Positions 44,401-53,130 of a DNA stretch of 64,000 nucleotides are shown here, one piece after another. The translations under genes and the position numbers were made by a program. This DNA comes from Mytilus edulis (Eukaryota > Mollusca > Bivalvia > Mytilida > Mytilidae). Every line of letters starts with the position of its first letter. Position 1 is the first letter of the stretch. The notes under the pieces were generated by a model. It was not told where the DNA came from. It made no database searches and saw nothing but the letters and a program-made list of their open reading frames with translations. Where the stretch lies: NCBI RefSeq assembly GCF_963676685.1, contig NC_092354.1, positions 11,104,746 through 11,168,745 of the forward strand, in the 5' to 3' direction.

Positions 44401-47400
44401 AGAAGACACAGAATAATTTGAATTCGAAATATTTTTCTATTATAAACAAGTGCTTTATTTTCATTTTAGGATGCAGAGAAATCGACCATACTAAAAAATT
44501 AATTACTTACCTCTGGATATGAACATCCAACATCGTAAAGTGTCCTGTTGTCCATTGTCTGGTACTTTTGTGTAAAACATACCTGAAATTATTAACTATC
44601 TGACAAGAAATGTACTGTCTATGTTCTTATGTTGTACTGTTATACCACTGTCCCAGGTTAGGGGGAGGGTTTGGATACCACTAACATGTTTAACCCCGCC
44701 ACATTATTTATGTATGTGCCTGTCCCAAGTCAGGAGCCTGTAATTCAGTGGTTGTCGTTTGTTTATGTGTTACATATTTGTTTTTCGTTCATTTTTTTTA
44801 TATAAATAAGGCCGTTAGTTTTCTCGTTTGAATTGTTTTACATTGTCATTTCGGGGCCTTTCATAGCTTACTATGCGGTATGGGCTTTGTTCATTGTTGA
44901 AGACCGTACAGTGACCTATAGTTGTTAATGTCTGTGTCATTTTGGTCTCTTGTGGACAGTTGTCTCATTGGCAATCATACCACATCTTCTTTTTTTATAT
45001 TTCTAGTTTGTTATGGTATTTGTTACAATTGCCGTATCTATAATGTGACCTACCAAATAAGACTTTGATCAGGGTTTGTATATATATGATCAACAGTACG
45101 GGTTCAACATGTTGAGAAGGATCTTCTGTTTCCCAACACGTTGAACCCGTAGGATGGCATCTGTTCTGCTTTGTTCGGTTTTTAAATGCACCGCAGCGTC
45201 TGTTTGATGCATGAAGAGATTTCGACATCAATTATATATTATCTTACCTCCTATAGATTTATAGAGATATGATTGGTTAAAGGACTACACTTGGTGACTA
45301 TGTATATTTGATATAGGGTGTCCAAAAAGATATAGGGTTAGCAACCATACATGGTTAGTTACCATGTGGGTTAGTAATTAATGAGTTACTTCCCTTTCAA
45401 AACAAAAATGATGCCATAACCCTCCATAAAACACTACGGTGTTGAGGATGAAGACGAAGAAATTGATAATGAAAGGTAGAAATAAGTTCATAAAACATAG
45501 TTAAAGCTAACAAGTTGTTATTGTTGGCACAACGGGGTTACTTCCCTTTCAAAACAAAAAAAGAAATCTGAAAGGATTCAGTAGATGAAGTAATTGAAAT
45601 ACATGTAATGAACGATTGAAATGAATTCATAAAACAAATTTAAAGCTTAAAAGTTGCTATTTTGGCATTTGTTTTCTGTATATACAAATGGAAGTAGGCT
45701 CTTGATACTAAGTATTGAAGACTTGATCATTTTGATAGGCCGCTAGTCAAAATACCACATGCAAAGATAGTCGGTAAGATAAATTCGTTACACGGTGTGC
45801 TAGTGACCTAATACAATATATATGGGGTCAGTAAATTCCATATGGAATTTGGAATTTACTGACCCCATATATATCGTATTAGGTCACTAACACACCATGT
45901 AACTAATAATATCGGGACATTGATATGATTGTTTGAAGATAAGAACTATATATAACTTGTTTAAATACATATTTTCTTTGGCAATGACTATATTACTAGT
46001 AAGTCAAGTTTTTACCCACAACAAATGGTTGTTATAATATTTAAAGATAAATATTGACATTCGCGGTAATACTATCTGCGAAGATGGATATTTTGGCATT
46101 TCACAATGTCATGATTTTCTTTTGTTGAATATTATTGACATGTAAAAACTAATTTCCATGGATATTAGATGTAAAATTGAGAATAGAAATGAGATATGTG
46201 TCAAAGAGACAACAACCCGACCATAGAGCAGACAATAGCTGAAGGCCACCAATGGGTCTTCATTGCAGCGAATACTCCTTTACCCTGACGAATCCTTCAG
46301 CAGGCCCCTAAACAAATATGTACACTATGTACTGATTGATATTTTAGTCTTAGATGCATGATTTTTTATCAGTTGTTGTTGATAATGGACTAGCTGGCAG
46401 CAACTGCGAGTACTCCAAGATCTGTACTTTCTGGGTTGTGAAGGATGTATAAATACCCTGTAATTCTTTTTTTTTTTATTGAATTGTATTGATTTGATGA
46501 ATTAAGCCCTTTTCGTCTTATTCAATAGTGTGTTCTTAAGTTTTCCTGCTATGCAATTATCCAAGGTTTGGGGATGGTTATTACCTTCAACATGTTTAAC
46601 CCAGCCACATTATATATGTGAATGTCCCAAGCCAGGAGCGTGTATTTCTTTGTTGGTCGTTGGTTCATGTCTGTCAAAACATATATATGTTTTCTATTTT
46701 TTTATGTTATTATTAGTCCGTTATATTTCTATTTTGAATTGTTTTATAATGTTTATGTCTTTTATAGCCGACTATACGGTATTGTTTATTCATTCATTTA
46801 CTGATCAAAATGAATTAAACATGTTAAAACTGGATCAATATTTCTAATTCGTCACAATTTCAGTAACACAAAAGACGTGCGTAATCATAAAATCTCTGTT
46901 TCGTGATATTGGACATGTTTCAATTTTAACAAGTAACTGACCTTAACCATTTGTGTTGATTTAGACAGCCAAGGACCACAGAAAGAAGTTCTATAATATA
47001 TGGAGTTACTGAGTGAATTCAAAGACGTTATGGTGTGAAAAAAGGGAGAATGCGCACCACAAAAGGCATTTCGAGGTGTGCTAAATTATAGAAAAACGAA
47101 TATCACTACGTGCCGCGAAAATATAACCTTATAAATATGTGAAAATGTCACAGCTACAAAACGAGCCATCATAAATATTCATGTTTACGATATGAACAGA
47201 GGAATTGAGAAAAAGGCTACCACTATCGTCTACCTAAAATAAAATATCTGTACTCAACCAAATTCTATCTTACCTCGTTTTCTCTGCATTGAATAGCATT
47301 GTGACACATTTCATTTTCCAATAACTCTGAACACGATAGACATATTTTAGAACAATCTAAAATGAATAAAACACATTAACGTTAACAAAGAAAACATTTT

Positions 47401-47901
47401 CCAGGACTTGTTATTTCTTTATGTTTCATAATGATAAACAACAATTCATCATCGACTCATGTTTCATAATGATAAACAACAATTCATCATCGACTCAACC
47501 CGTGTGTTTCATATTGAGAAATTTTATTACCGACCTATGCATTTTCCTAAAAACGTAACTTTTAAAAATGTATACAAAGTTTTCCAAAATTTTTCAAATC
47601 AAACACTAAAAACGTATAAACTTATTAATTCTTACATGATAAAAATTTAAAGAAAAAATGTATTTTTATTTATTACGTGGTTCTCCAGATTCCAGCCTTA
47701 ATTTTGTGAAAAATAAAATTACGTATACATAAAATAATATTCCTAACTTATCATACGAGCTTTGAATTATCTTTCATGGTTTTAAATATACTTTGCAGAT
47801 GACGTTCCATTACCCAATATCTTAGTTTGTGTTATGCGTTAATTTAGCCAAAATCTTACCATGTCTCCAAAACAAGCAAACGAAAAGTATAAACAATACG
47901 T
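23444..47901 (-). CDS. LU-LU-EB4-fibrinogen domain secreted protein (FREP-like), ~577 aa, 15 exons found
   Basis: Secreted or surface lectin-like protein; fibrinogen-related proteins of molluscs are implicated in binding microbes. Exons, in coding order: 47901-47860, 47356-47274, 44582-44511, 38955-38826, 38325-38243, 37268-37196, 36820-36691, 33366-33244, 32259-32140, 31318-31193, 30412-30284, 29560-29442, 27775-27679, 25311-25147, 23682-23444. All have AG/GT borders and compatible phases except one: exon 37268-37196 is 73 bp where its paralogue is 72, giving a frameshift and early stop. Domains: hydrophobic leader, two Ly6/uPAR-like domains, four EB-like modules, fibrinogen C-terminal domain. 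The start codon must lie in an exon upstream of 47901 that I could not place. Because of the single-base lesion this is either a pseudogene allele or a sequencing error in a T5 run. Confidence 0.78.
23683..25146 (-). other. Intron of the FReD gene
   Basis: Contains a copy of repeat family A at about 23947-24115. No other gene seen. Confidence 0.6.
23947..24115 (+). repeat. Interspersed repeat family A, partial copy
   Basis: Carries the landmarks GGTATGATTGCCAATGAG, AGACCAAATGGCACAG and GTCTTCAACAATGAGCAAAG. Reverse-oriented copies lie at 27115-27475 and 44629-44998. Confidence 0.75.
26033..26663. mobile_element. 631-bp TTAA-flanked MITE
   Basis: TTAA at both ends, with inverted ends GGGCATACGATA(G/C)AGTT. 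It has no ORF. TTAA duplication fits piggyBac- or Kolobok-derived miniature elements. It lies in an intron of the FReD gene. Confidence 0.78.
27115..27475 (-). repeat. Repeat family A, near full length
   Basis: About 360 bp from GTACTGTTATACCACTGTCC to TACCACATCTTCTTTTTTTAT. It aligns along its length with 44629-44998. Confidence 0.8.
28490..28720. repeat. Adjacent fragments of repeat families C and A
   Basis: 28490-28612 resembles the GAGCGTCACTGAT... family C sequence; 28625-28720 is the terminal part of family A (TGTGGAGAGTTGTCTCATTG...ACCACATCTTC). Confidence 0.6.
29302..29322 (+). repeat. Poly(G) tract, 21 G
   Basis: Uninterrupted run of G in an intron of the FReD gene; a similar run is at 48159-48172. 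Confidence 0.9.
31375..31465 (+). repeat. Repeat family C copy
   Basis: CGTCACTGATGAGT, GACGAAACGCGCGTCTGGCG and GATGATGAGTTTC landmarks. Other copies lie at 33130-33215 (reverse) and 37440-37575. Confidence 0.75.
32290..32440 (-). repeat. Repeat family A2 fragment
   Basis: CTTGCTGTTCTGTGTGAACC, CTATAATGGTTTAC and GAGAGTTGTCTCAT. The same set recurs at 33420-33510, 33755-33890 and, inverted, 43376-43620. Confidence 0.65.
32790..33000 (+). repeat. Repeat family B copy
   Basis: Landmarks GTGTTTGTGTTACTCAGTC, TTTAGTTTTT and TTGTTTGTTTAT. Related to 58845-59065 and, inverted, to 49255-49450, 56755-56920 and 57570-57840. Confidence 0.65.
33130..33215 (-). repeat. Repeat family C copy
   Basis: Inverted copy: GCCAGACGCGCGTTTCGTC followed by GACTCATCAGTGACGC. 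Confidence 0.75.
33367..36690 (-). other. 3.3-kb intron of the FReD gene
   Basis: Between EB module 1 and LU domain 2. It holds family A2 fragments (33420-33510, 33755-33890, 34300-34390). I found no extra exon in it. Confidence 0.6.
36691..38325 (-). other. LU domain 2, three exons, middle exon +1 base
   Basis: Exons of 83, 73 and 130 bp at 38325-38243, 37268-37196 and 36820-36691, the same lengths as domain 1 apart from one extra base. It reads [22 protein letters not shown], then (with one T less) VCFMQKY...LFDLGC, then MCTNRL...GRS...[12 protein letters not shown]. As written, the middle exon goes out of frame and meets TAA. Confidence 0.7.
37440..37575 (+). repeat. Repeat family C copy
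   Basis: GAGCGTCACTGATGAGTC then GTAGACGAAACGCACGTCT. Confidence 0.75.
38515..38640 (+). repeat. Repeat family A3 copy
   Basis: GGAATGTGTCAAAGAGACAA and AGGTCACCAATAG. A second copy is at 46170-46270. Confidence 0.7.
39298..39323. repeat. Perfect 11-bp-arm hairpin
   Basis: TGCGTAAACCC, loop CTGA, GGGTTTACGCA. Confidence 0.85.
40265..40307. repeat. Perfect 20-bp-arm palindrome with 3-nt loop
   Basis: Arms 40265-40284 and 40288-40307 are exact reverse complements (AAGTTAGCAGTTACATGTAT), loop ACT. Confidence 0.88.
40845..41810. mobile_element. ~966-bp non-autonomous element with imperfect TIRs, GC- and CpG-rich
   Basis: Inward-reading ends TGCGGGGATCACACATTGCC and AGCTGTGATCACACATTCAC, followed by similar GATT...CTCCCG / GATT...CTGCCG. 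TTAA or TTA flanks each end. The interior is clearly richer in CG than the surrounding intron and contains no convincing gene; the 111- and 93-codon overlapping frames near 41106-41441 look incidental. Confidence 0.6.
43376..43620 (+). repeat. Repeat family A2, longer copy
   Basis: GGAAGATGTGGTGTCAGTGC, CAATGAGACAACTTTCCATC and AAAACGAGAAACGAGAAAC. Related sequence runs in the opposite direction at 33755-33890 and 34300-34390. Confidence 0.7.
44030..44220 (-). repeat. Repeat family B copy
   Basis: GGGACAAAAGATGC, GACACAACACAGAA and AACTGGGGGTGATCTCAG landmarks in reverse order to 58845-59065. Confidence 0.65.
44629..44998 (-). repeat. Repeat family A, near full length
   Basis: About 370 bp matching 27115-27475 end to end, with the same T-rich terminus. 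Confidence 0.82.
45787..45903. mobile_element. Foldback palindrome, 53-bp arms
   Basis: Arms 45787-45839 and 45851-45903 are reverse complements apart from a few changes (GTTACAC/TGGTGTG..., ATATATATGGGGTCAGTAAA), separated by 11 bp. A tiny MITE or a recent inverted duplication, in an intron of the FReD gene. Confidence 0.85.
46170..46270 (+). repeat. Repeat family A3 copy
   Basis: GATATGTGTCAAAGAGACAA and GAAGGCCACCAATGGG. Confidence 0.7.
46525..46800 (-). repeat. Repeat family A, degenerate copy
   Basis: Order of landmarks as at 44629-44998 but with many changes (CATGTTTAACCCAGCCACAT, CCCAAGCCAGGAGCGTGTA). Confidence 0.6.
47421..47496 (+). repeat. Exact tandem duplication, 2 x 38 bp
   Basis: 47421-47458 and 47459-47496 are identical, beginning ATGTTTCATAATGATAAAC. 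Intronic. Confidence 0.92.
47860..47901 (-). other. Leader exon of the FReD gene
   Basis: Acceptor TTTTTCAG and donor G|GTAAGA bound 42 bp that read [13 protein letters not shown] in the phase needed to join the first LU exon (CAT G + AT TGT). The hydrophobic stretch fits a signal peptide. The initiator ATG would come from the preceding exon. Confidence 0.5.
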
Positions 47902-48267
47902 CTGAAAAAGTATGTATTCAATCATTAGAAATTGAGTCTCACAAACATGATTTGTTTTATAACTTGTCATTGGTTGGAACTCGCTGTACGTACTTATAAA
48001 TGTTAGGGGTAAGGGATGTTATGTACCCTGCACGTCCGGTTTAAGGTTGTGTTTAATGTTTTCCTACTTTAATCTATCTGATCAGCCTTTTTCATGTTTT
48101 AAACAGATTTTTCTAGTTTCTTCTTACATTGTGCTGTTACACTACTGTTAAAGAATCAGGGGGGGGGGGGGGAGAAAAGCTCTCACAAACATGTTAAAAT
48201 AAGGCATATTCTTTATGTGCCTGTCCAATGTCAGGATCTCGTTCGTTCATATTATTTTTTGTGAATT

Positions 48268-48747
48268 GTTTTTCCGCAGTACCACGATTTCCCGAGAAAT
48301 ACGAAAAAAACATTATATCCCCAAAACAAACTGATATATCCCGAGAAAAAGATTTGTTATGGTGTTATGCTACTTTTCATGGTGTTATACTACTTTTAAC
48401 AATATCAAAGAATATTAATTAGAGATATTACACGTTTTTATTCAATAAAAGTGTAATTTCATTGAAAAAAATCGATTTGTATGTCTTGTATGCAAAATCC
48501 TTGTTGGAGACAAGTTATATGGCGGACATTCTAAAGGTGAACAACTTAAGAAAATCAAAAGTATTGAAAGAATAGATTCTATTATAAAAAAGATGAAATA
48601 ATAAATGGGTTCTGTCGGTTACACTAATTTAAGCAGTATAACACCTATAACACCATTAAAAATCTTTTTCTCGGGGTATATTAGTTTGTTTTGGGGATAT
48701 TACGTTTTTCTCGTATTTCTCGGGAAATCGTGGTACCCGTTTTTCCG
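48268..48747. mobile_element. Foldback / MITE with ~120-bp inverted arms
   Basis: Left arm about 48268-48395 and right arm about 48622-48747 are inverted copies (CCACGATTTCCCGAGAAATA..., CCCCAAAACAAACT, CCCGAGAAAAAGATTT) with moderate divergence. The interior is about 225 bp and non-coding. Confidence 0.75.
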
Positions 48748-49254
48748 TAATATTATAATACGAAAAGTATGTTTGTGGGCCTGTGTGTATTAAGAGAATG
48801 CCATACTCCATCGTACGTTAAAGAAGAAACTTTTGTAGATTGGAAAACGAAATCCACAACAGAGGGTTAGCTTTCCCCTCTACAACAATCACTTTATGTT
48901 GCCCGTAATTAAGTGATAATAAACCCCTTACAAACTGTTCCTTTCAAACAAATTGACCTTTTCGTCGACATGAAAAACATTGAAAATACAGTTTATGTAG
49001 TCAATCATACTTCAGCTTTACCACCAACTTACTTCAGCGTAACTATCAACAAGATAGGGTCACAATGGCTTCATCGTACTTCAGCACTTCATCGTTGTGA
49101 TCAACATTTCAGTGTCCACCTATTGCACTTCGGTGTTACAGTCGCGGTTCGGAGTACCAAACGACATTAAAAGTCATACAAAATTTGAAAAAAAAACGTG
49201 GGGGTTCCAATTCTCCACTGCAGTGATGTATTTCGTAAACTTACCTGTGATATT

Positions 49255-49450
49255 TGTACAAAAGAGGGGCGAAATATACCAGAGTGAAAGTCAAACTCAT
49301 AGATTGAAAATAAACTAACAACGCCATGGATAACAAAGAAAAAGACATATAATAGTACAGAAGAACACAACATAGAAAACTAAAGACTAAGCAACACGAA
49401 ACCCACCAAAAACTAGGGGTGATCTTAAGTGCTCTGCAAGTGTAAGCAGA
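49255..49450 (-). repeat. Repeat family B copy
   Basis: GTACAAAAGAGGGGCGAAAT, GAAAGTCAAACTCATAGAT and CACCAAAAACTAGGGGTG. Confidence 0.7.
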
Positions 49451-50429
49451 TTCTGCTTCACATGTGACACCCGTCGTGTTGTTTATGTTATTACAAATCC
49501 GGTAAATAGTCTAATTCGGTAGGTCACATTCGTGAAAAGGTAATGGTGTTGTAGTTACGACATAAGGAACATATCCGATAACATCTGTGAAACGATTACT
49601 AGTAAACCATAAGGGTCAATCAACTCGTGATGGCGTCAACTGACAATTTAGAATCGAAATGTACAACCAGTAGATGTCTATTTTCATAATATATAGTATT
49701 ACATCGTTAACATAGTTTGGACTTACAGAAAATATTGTTAGAATCCATATATTCTATCGTCTACTAACAACGTAAGAACTATGTATGATATACCAGATGG
49801 ATTGATGACCTCGTTTCCTTATCGTCTTGTTTCATTGTTATAGTTACAATGTAAGTGCAGTTCAGTACACAATAACGTTTATAAAGATAAATCCGTATGA
49901 CAACAATGACAAAATGAATGAAACAGTGTAGTTTTTGCAAATCTTTTTTGCAGCTATATCAACAAAGTAAGATTTGTTAAGATCTTTGTATTAATTTCCC
50001 CATTTATATTGAATTCATGGTAACTGCTTTTTATTTAGTAAGTAGCTAAAAGACATTATCGATGACGCTCAAAGCAATGCAAATTGAAAATGAAAATAAT
50101 TACATGGTTGAAAATCCCTTATATTAAAATCCTTATTCTGTTCAGAAAAAAACAGCGTAGTTTTGTTTAGTAAAGTAAATGAGAAAATCATTTTATGAAC
50201 GACAGAAATGAAGAAAATCAATTAAATTACATGTCATCCTACCAGTACTGACTAATGGGGGCGAAATGCTGTTAGGGACATTTCATCCACTAGCAGTAGT
50301 TTCGAACCACTAAACATATCATTTCACCAGGTTGTATCGAATTTATCGTCAACAAAGCCTAATTAATTATGGTAAAAGAGTTCTAGACAGAAAATTTGTG
50401 TCCCCAACCTTGTTTTAATAAAGGGCTGC

Positions 50430-51930
50430 GCTTAAACGCATGATACGCCCGTTGTTTGAAAGACGACGGGCGTATAAAAATGGCAAAAAAGACTACAATG
50501 ACAATGAGGAGCAGCCAGAAGATAACGAGGAAAGTGAAGATGGTGAAAGTGACTCTACTGAAAGTTATGATCTAAATGAGGAAGTAGGTGATGAAAGTAA
50601 GGATTTCATTGATGATGAAGATAAAGATTTCATTGATGATGGAAATGAGGATTTCATTGATGATGAGGATGAGGATTTCATTGATGATGAGGAGGCCTCT
50701 TCTGAGAATGAAGATGAGGATTTTTCTGATGATGAGGACAGTGATTACAGTGAAGAAGACACTGATGATTAAACCTAGTTCAGCTTTGCAATATTAAGCA
50801 TAAAAACAAATATCATTAACATTGGCATATAACATAGAAGTCTTCAATGCAATATAAGGAAAGTGATATATGATTATGGGTTTTAGTAATTCTATGGCTG
50901 ATTTCCAAATTTTATAGTAGTTTGAAAGAAGGTAATTTTCTTGGGGTATATTGCTCAAAGTTAGATTCTGTTGAACACAGTAAGGAATCCATACTAAATT
51001 AATCAAAGATGTATGCAAAAGTTGTTCAAATGGTGCTTAATATGGTGAATAATGATTATTACCTTTTTATTGTTTAGAATATTCACAAGATGATCATATT
51101 GATAAATGTTTAGTAGACTTGATTTCCTTATATTTTTCATAAAATGACACCCTTTAACATTTAAGGAATATTTAGTCACATGTTAGGATTTTTCATGTTG
51201 TCACTTGTTCACTTATTATGTGCTATTGTAGACTAGTTATGTTTTATAACATTTTTTATTGCGCTCAACCCTTCCACCGAAACCGAGCTCTATAAAAAAA
51301 AAGCTGCAATGCTAAGGTATCATTTGTGATTTCAATTGCAACCAATTTTAACAAGAGTAAAACATCCTATATGCAAAAACAGTATTTGATTTTTATCCAT
51401 AGCTTAGATAGTAAAAATGTTATCATAAAATGATATATGCCTCAGGGAACAGTTAGTATCTCAGGGACTGCTAATGTGCTTTCATCCTTGTAACCATTCA
51501 ATAATAGTACAAACGTATGACATTCATGGAACCTATTTTTTACAAGAAATTTAATGTTTTAAATTGAACTAACGATTTTACAAATTTTATGTTTTCATCA
51601 GATTTTATTAAATATTATTTGTTACATCAACAGATATAAACAATTCACCAAAGTTTCATGGACATTGGTGAAAGCCTTTTTGAGTTATTGTCCGAAGTGT
51701 TGAAAATCCCCCCTTTTTATGAATAAAGTCCCATAAATCCAAAACTTAAAATCTGAAATTAAAAAAAAACGAAAGGGAGCTTACGTCAATAGATATAAAC
51801 AATTCACTTAAGTTTCATGGAAATTGGTGAAAGTGTTTTTGAGTTATTGTCCGAAGTGTGGACGACGGACGGACGAACGGACAACGGTATACCATAATAC
51901 GTCCCATCTAAAAGACGGGCGTATAAAAAC
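50430..51930 (+). mobile_element. Repeat element bounded by GGGCGTAT motifs, carrying an acidic ORF
   Basis: Left end holds an inverted pair ATACGCCCG / CGGGCGTAT (50442-50475). The right end repeats GACGGGCGTATAAAAA (about 51914) after the GTGGACGACGGACGGACGAA motif. Two related 70-bp blocks (ATATAAACAATTCAC...GAGTTATTGTCCGAAGTG) lie near 51635 and 51793. The boundaries and class are inference. Confidence 0.5.
50440..50772 (+). CDS. Acidic repeat ORF, 110 aa, doubtful gene
   Basis: Reads MIRPLFERRRAYKNGKK followed by an Asp/Glu tract with four tandem (D/E)x(D/E)DFIDD repeats and an Asp/Ser/Glu tail. The low-complexity codon repeat GATTTCATTGATGATG could have arisen by slippage. No domain is recognised. 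Since its start lies within the inverted pair of a repeat element, it is more likely repeat-derived than a host gene; an exon of a nuclear acidic protein cannot be excluded. Confidence 0.3.
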   Translation: MIRPLFERRRAYKNGKKDYNDNEEQPEDNEESEDGESDSTESYDLNEEVGDESKDFIDDEDKDFIDDGNEDFIDDEDEDFIDDEEASSENEDEDFSDDEDSDYSEEDTDD

Positions 51931-52557
51931 CATTAATGTTTCATCTGATTGTAAAATTTTATATCTATAGAACAAATAATATTGCATGTCAGAGCTGGCC
52001 TAATGGTGGCTACGGAATACTTTAACGCATGACGAAATGTCCTCTACAATTTGCATTGGTTAAAGATGTAACTCTTTTAAATAAAGGAACCCCTAAACAA
52101 AATGTGTACTAGTTCAATGAAAATGGCCATCACATCAAACTCAAAAACAAAATAAATTAACTAAATTTAAAAAAAAGTACGAGTCCGACAAAGAAGAAAA
52201 ATAAGCTCTTTATTATCGGACTTTATCTGAGTTTAACTAACAATAAACTTTTCCATTTCTTTTAATAGTGTCATGACGATACATGAGAAATAAACGGCAA
52301 GCTCCAAATGTTATACGTATATAGAAGACAAGACAATTTCTATCTTTGTGCTGAGTATCTTGCCTTAGTCGACTTTTTTTTATCCTTTCTCAAATGTCTT
52401 TATATTGTGTAAGAAGCACGAAAATATTAATAACATTTATATCAAAATGACTCGTTAGGCGGAGATTTATTCGTTCATCACATCAGCTCCGTTTTGTTCA
52501 TGATCTTCTTTTGGTGATGCTTATTACAAGGGATCCTATTAGCATTGCTATAGCTAT

Positions 52558-53130
52558 TCACTTTGCCCCCTGCTCTAGTAGATAATTGACAACGTCACAA
52601 TGGCCTCGTTCCGATGCTATACTTAATGGGGTCTTATTATTTCCATTACACTGGTTAACAATTGCTCCGTTCAGTACTAGATGTTTGACAATGTTATAAT
52701 GTCCTCCTTCTGAAGCTCGATAAAATGGAGAAATGCTATTTTCATCACATTGGTTAACATTAGCGCCTTTCTGTAGTAGATATTTTACAACGTCACAATG
52801 ACCTTTATATGATGCCCAATATAATGGTGACTTGCCTTTTAAATCACATTGGTTAACATTGGCTCCGTTATCACCAAGATATTTGACAACGTCATAATGT
52901 CCTCCGTACGATGCCCAGTATAATGGGGACTGGTTATCATCATCATACTTGTGAACATTGGCTCCTTTCTGTAATAAATATTTCACAATGTCTAAATGTC
53001 CTTTCTTTGATGCAATTAGCAGAGGGAAACGATGATAACCATCACATGCATCTATATTTGCATTGTTTGTCAGAAGACATTGTACAACTGACACGTGACC
53101 TGAATCACAAGCGGCAGTAAGTGGTGTATA
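52558..53130 (-). other. Six ankyrin repeats, C-terminal
   Basis: Repeats begin TPLTAACDSGH, FPLLIASKKGH, SPLYWASYGGH, SPLYWASYKGH, SPFYRASEGGH and TPLSIASERGH, each followed by VVxxLL..GA-type helices. The third and fourth are nearly identical, a sign of recent duplication. The protein ends within the last repeat (LLEQGAK). Confidence 0.9.

Larger units (their letters stand above)
38956..44510 (-). other. 5.6-kb intron of the FReD gene
   Basis: Holds a hairpin at 39298-39323, a palindrome at 40265-40307, the TIR element at 40845-41810, a family A2 copy at 43376-43620 and a family B copy at about 44030-44220. No exon recognised. Confidence 0.6.
38826..47356 (-). other. LU (Ly6/uPAR-like) domain 1, three exons
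   Basis: Exons of 83, 72 and 130 bp at 47356-47274, 44582-44511 and 38955-38826. The reading starts [12 protein letters not shown], passes CRENE / VCFTQKY...LYDVGC, and ends GRRSG...[11 protein letters not shown]. The closing CC-x4-CN is the Ly6/uPAR signature. Introns within it are 2.7 and 5.6 kb and hold repeats. Confidence 0.7.
47902..52557. other. Intergenic region between the FReD gene and the HEPN-NTPase-ankyrin gene
   Basis: Should contain the first exon and promoter of the FReD gene and the 3' UTR of the other gene. Only repeats and an acidic ORF could be identified (listed separately). Confidence 0.6.

Noticed and set aside
52911-53120. Plus-strand 69-codon frame
   Set aside because: Antisense shadow of the ankyrin repeats.
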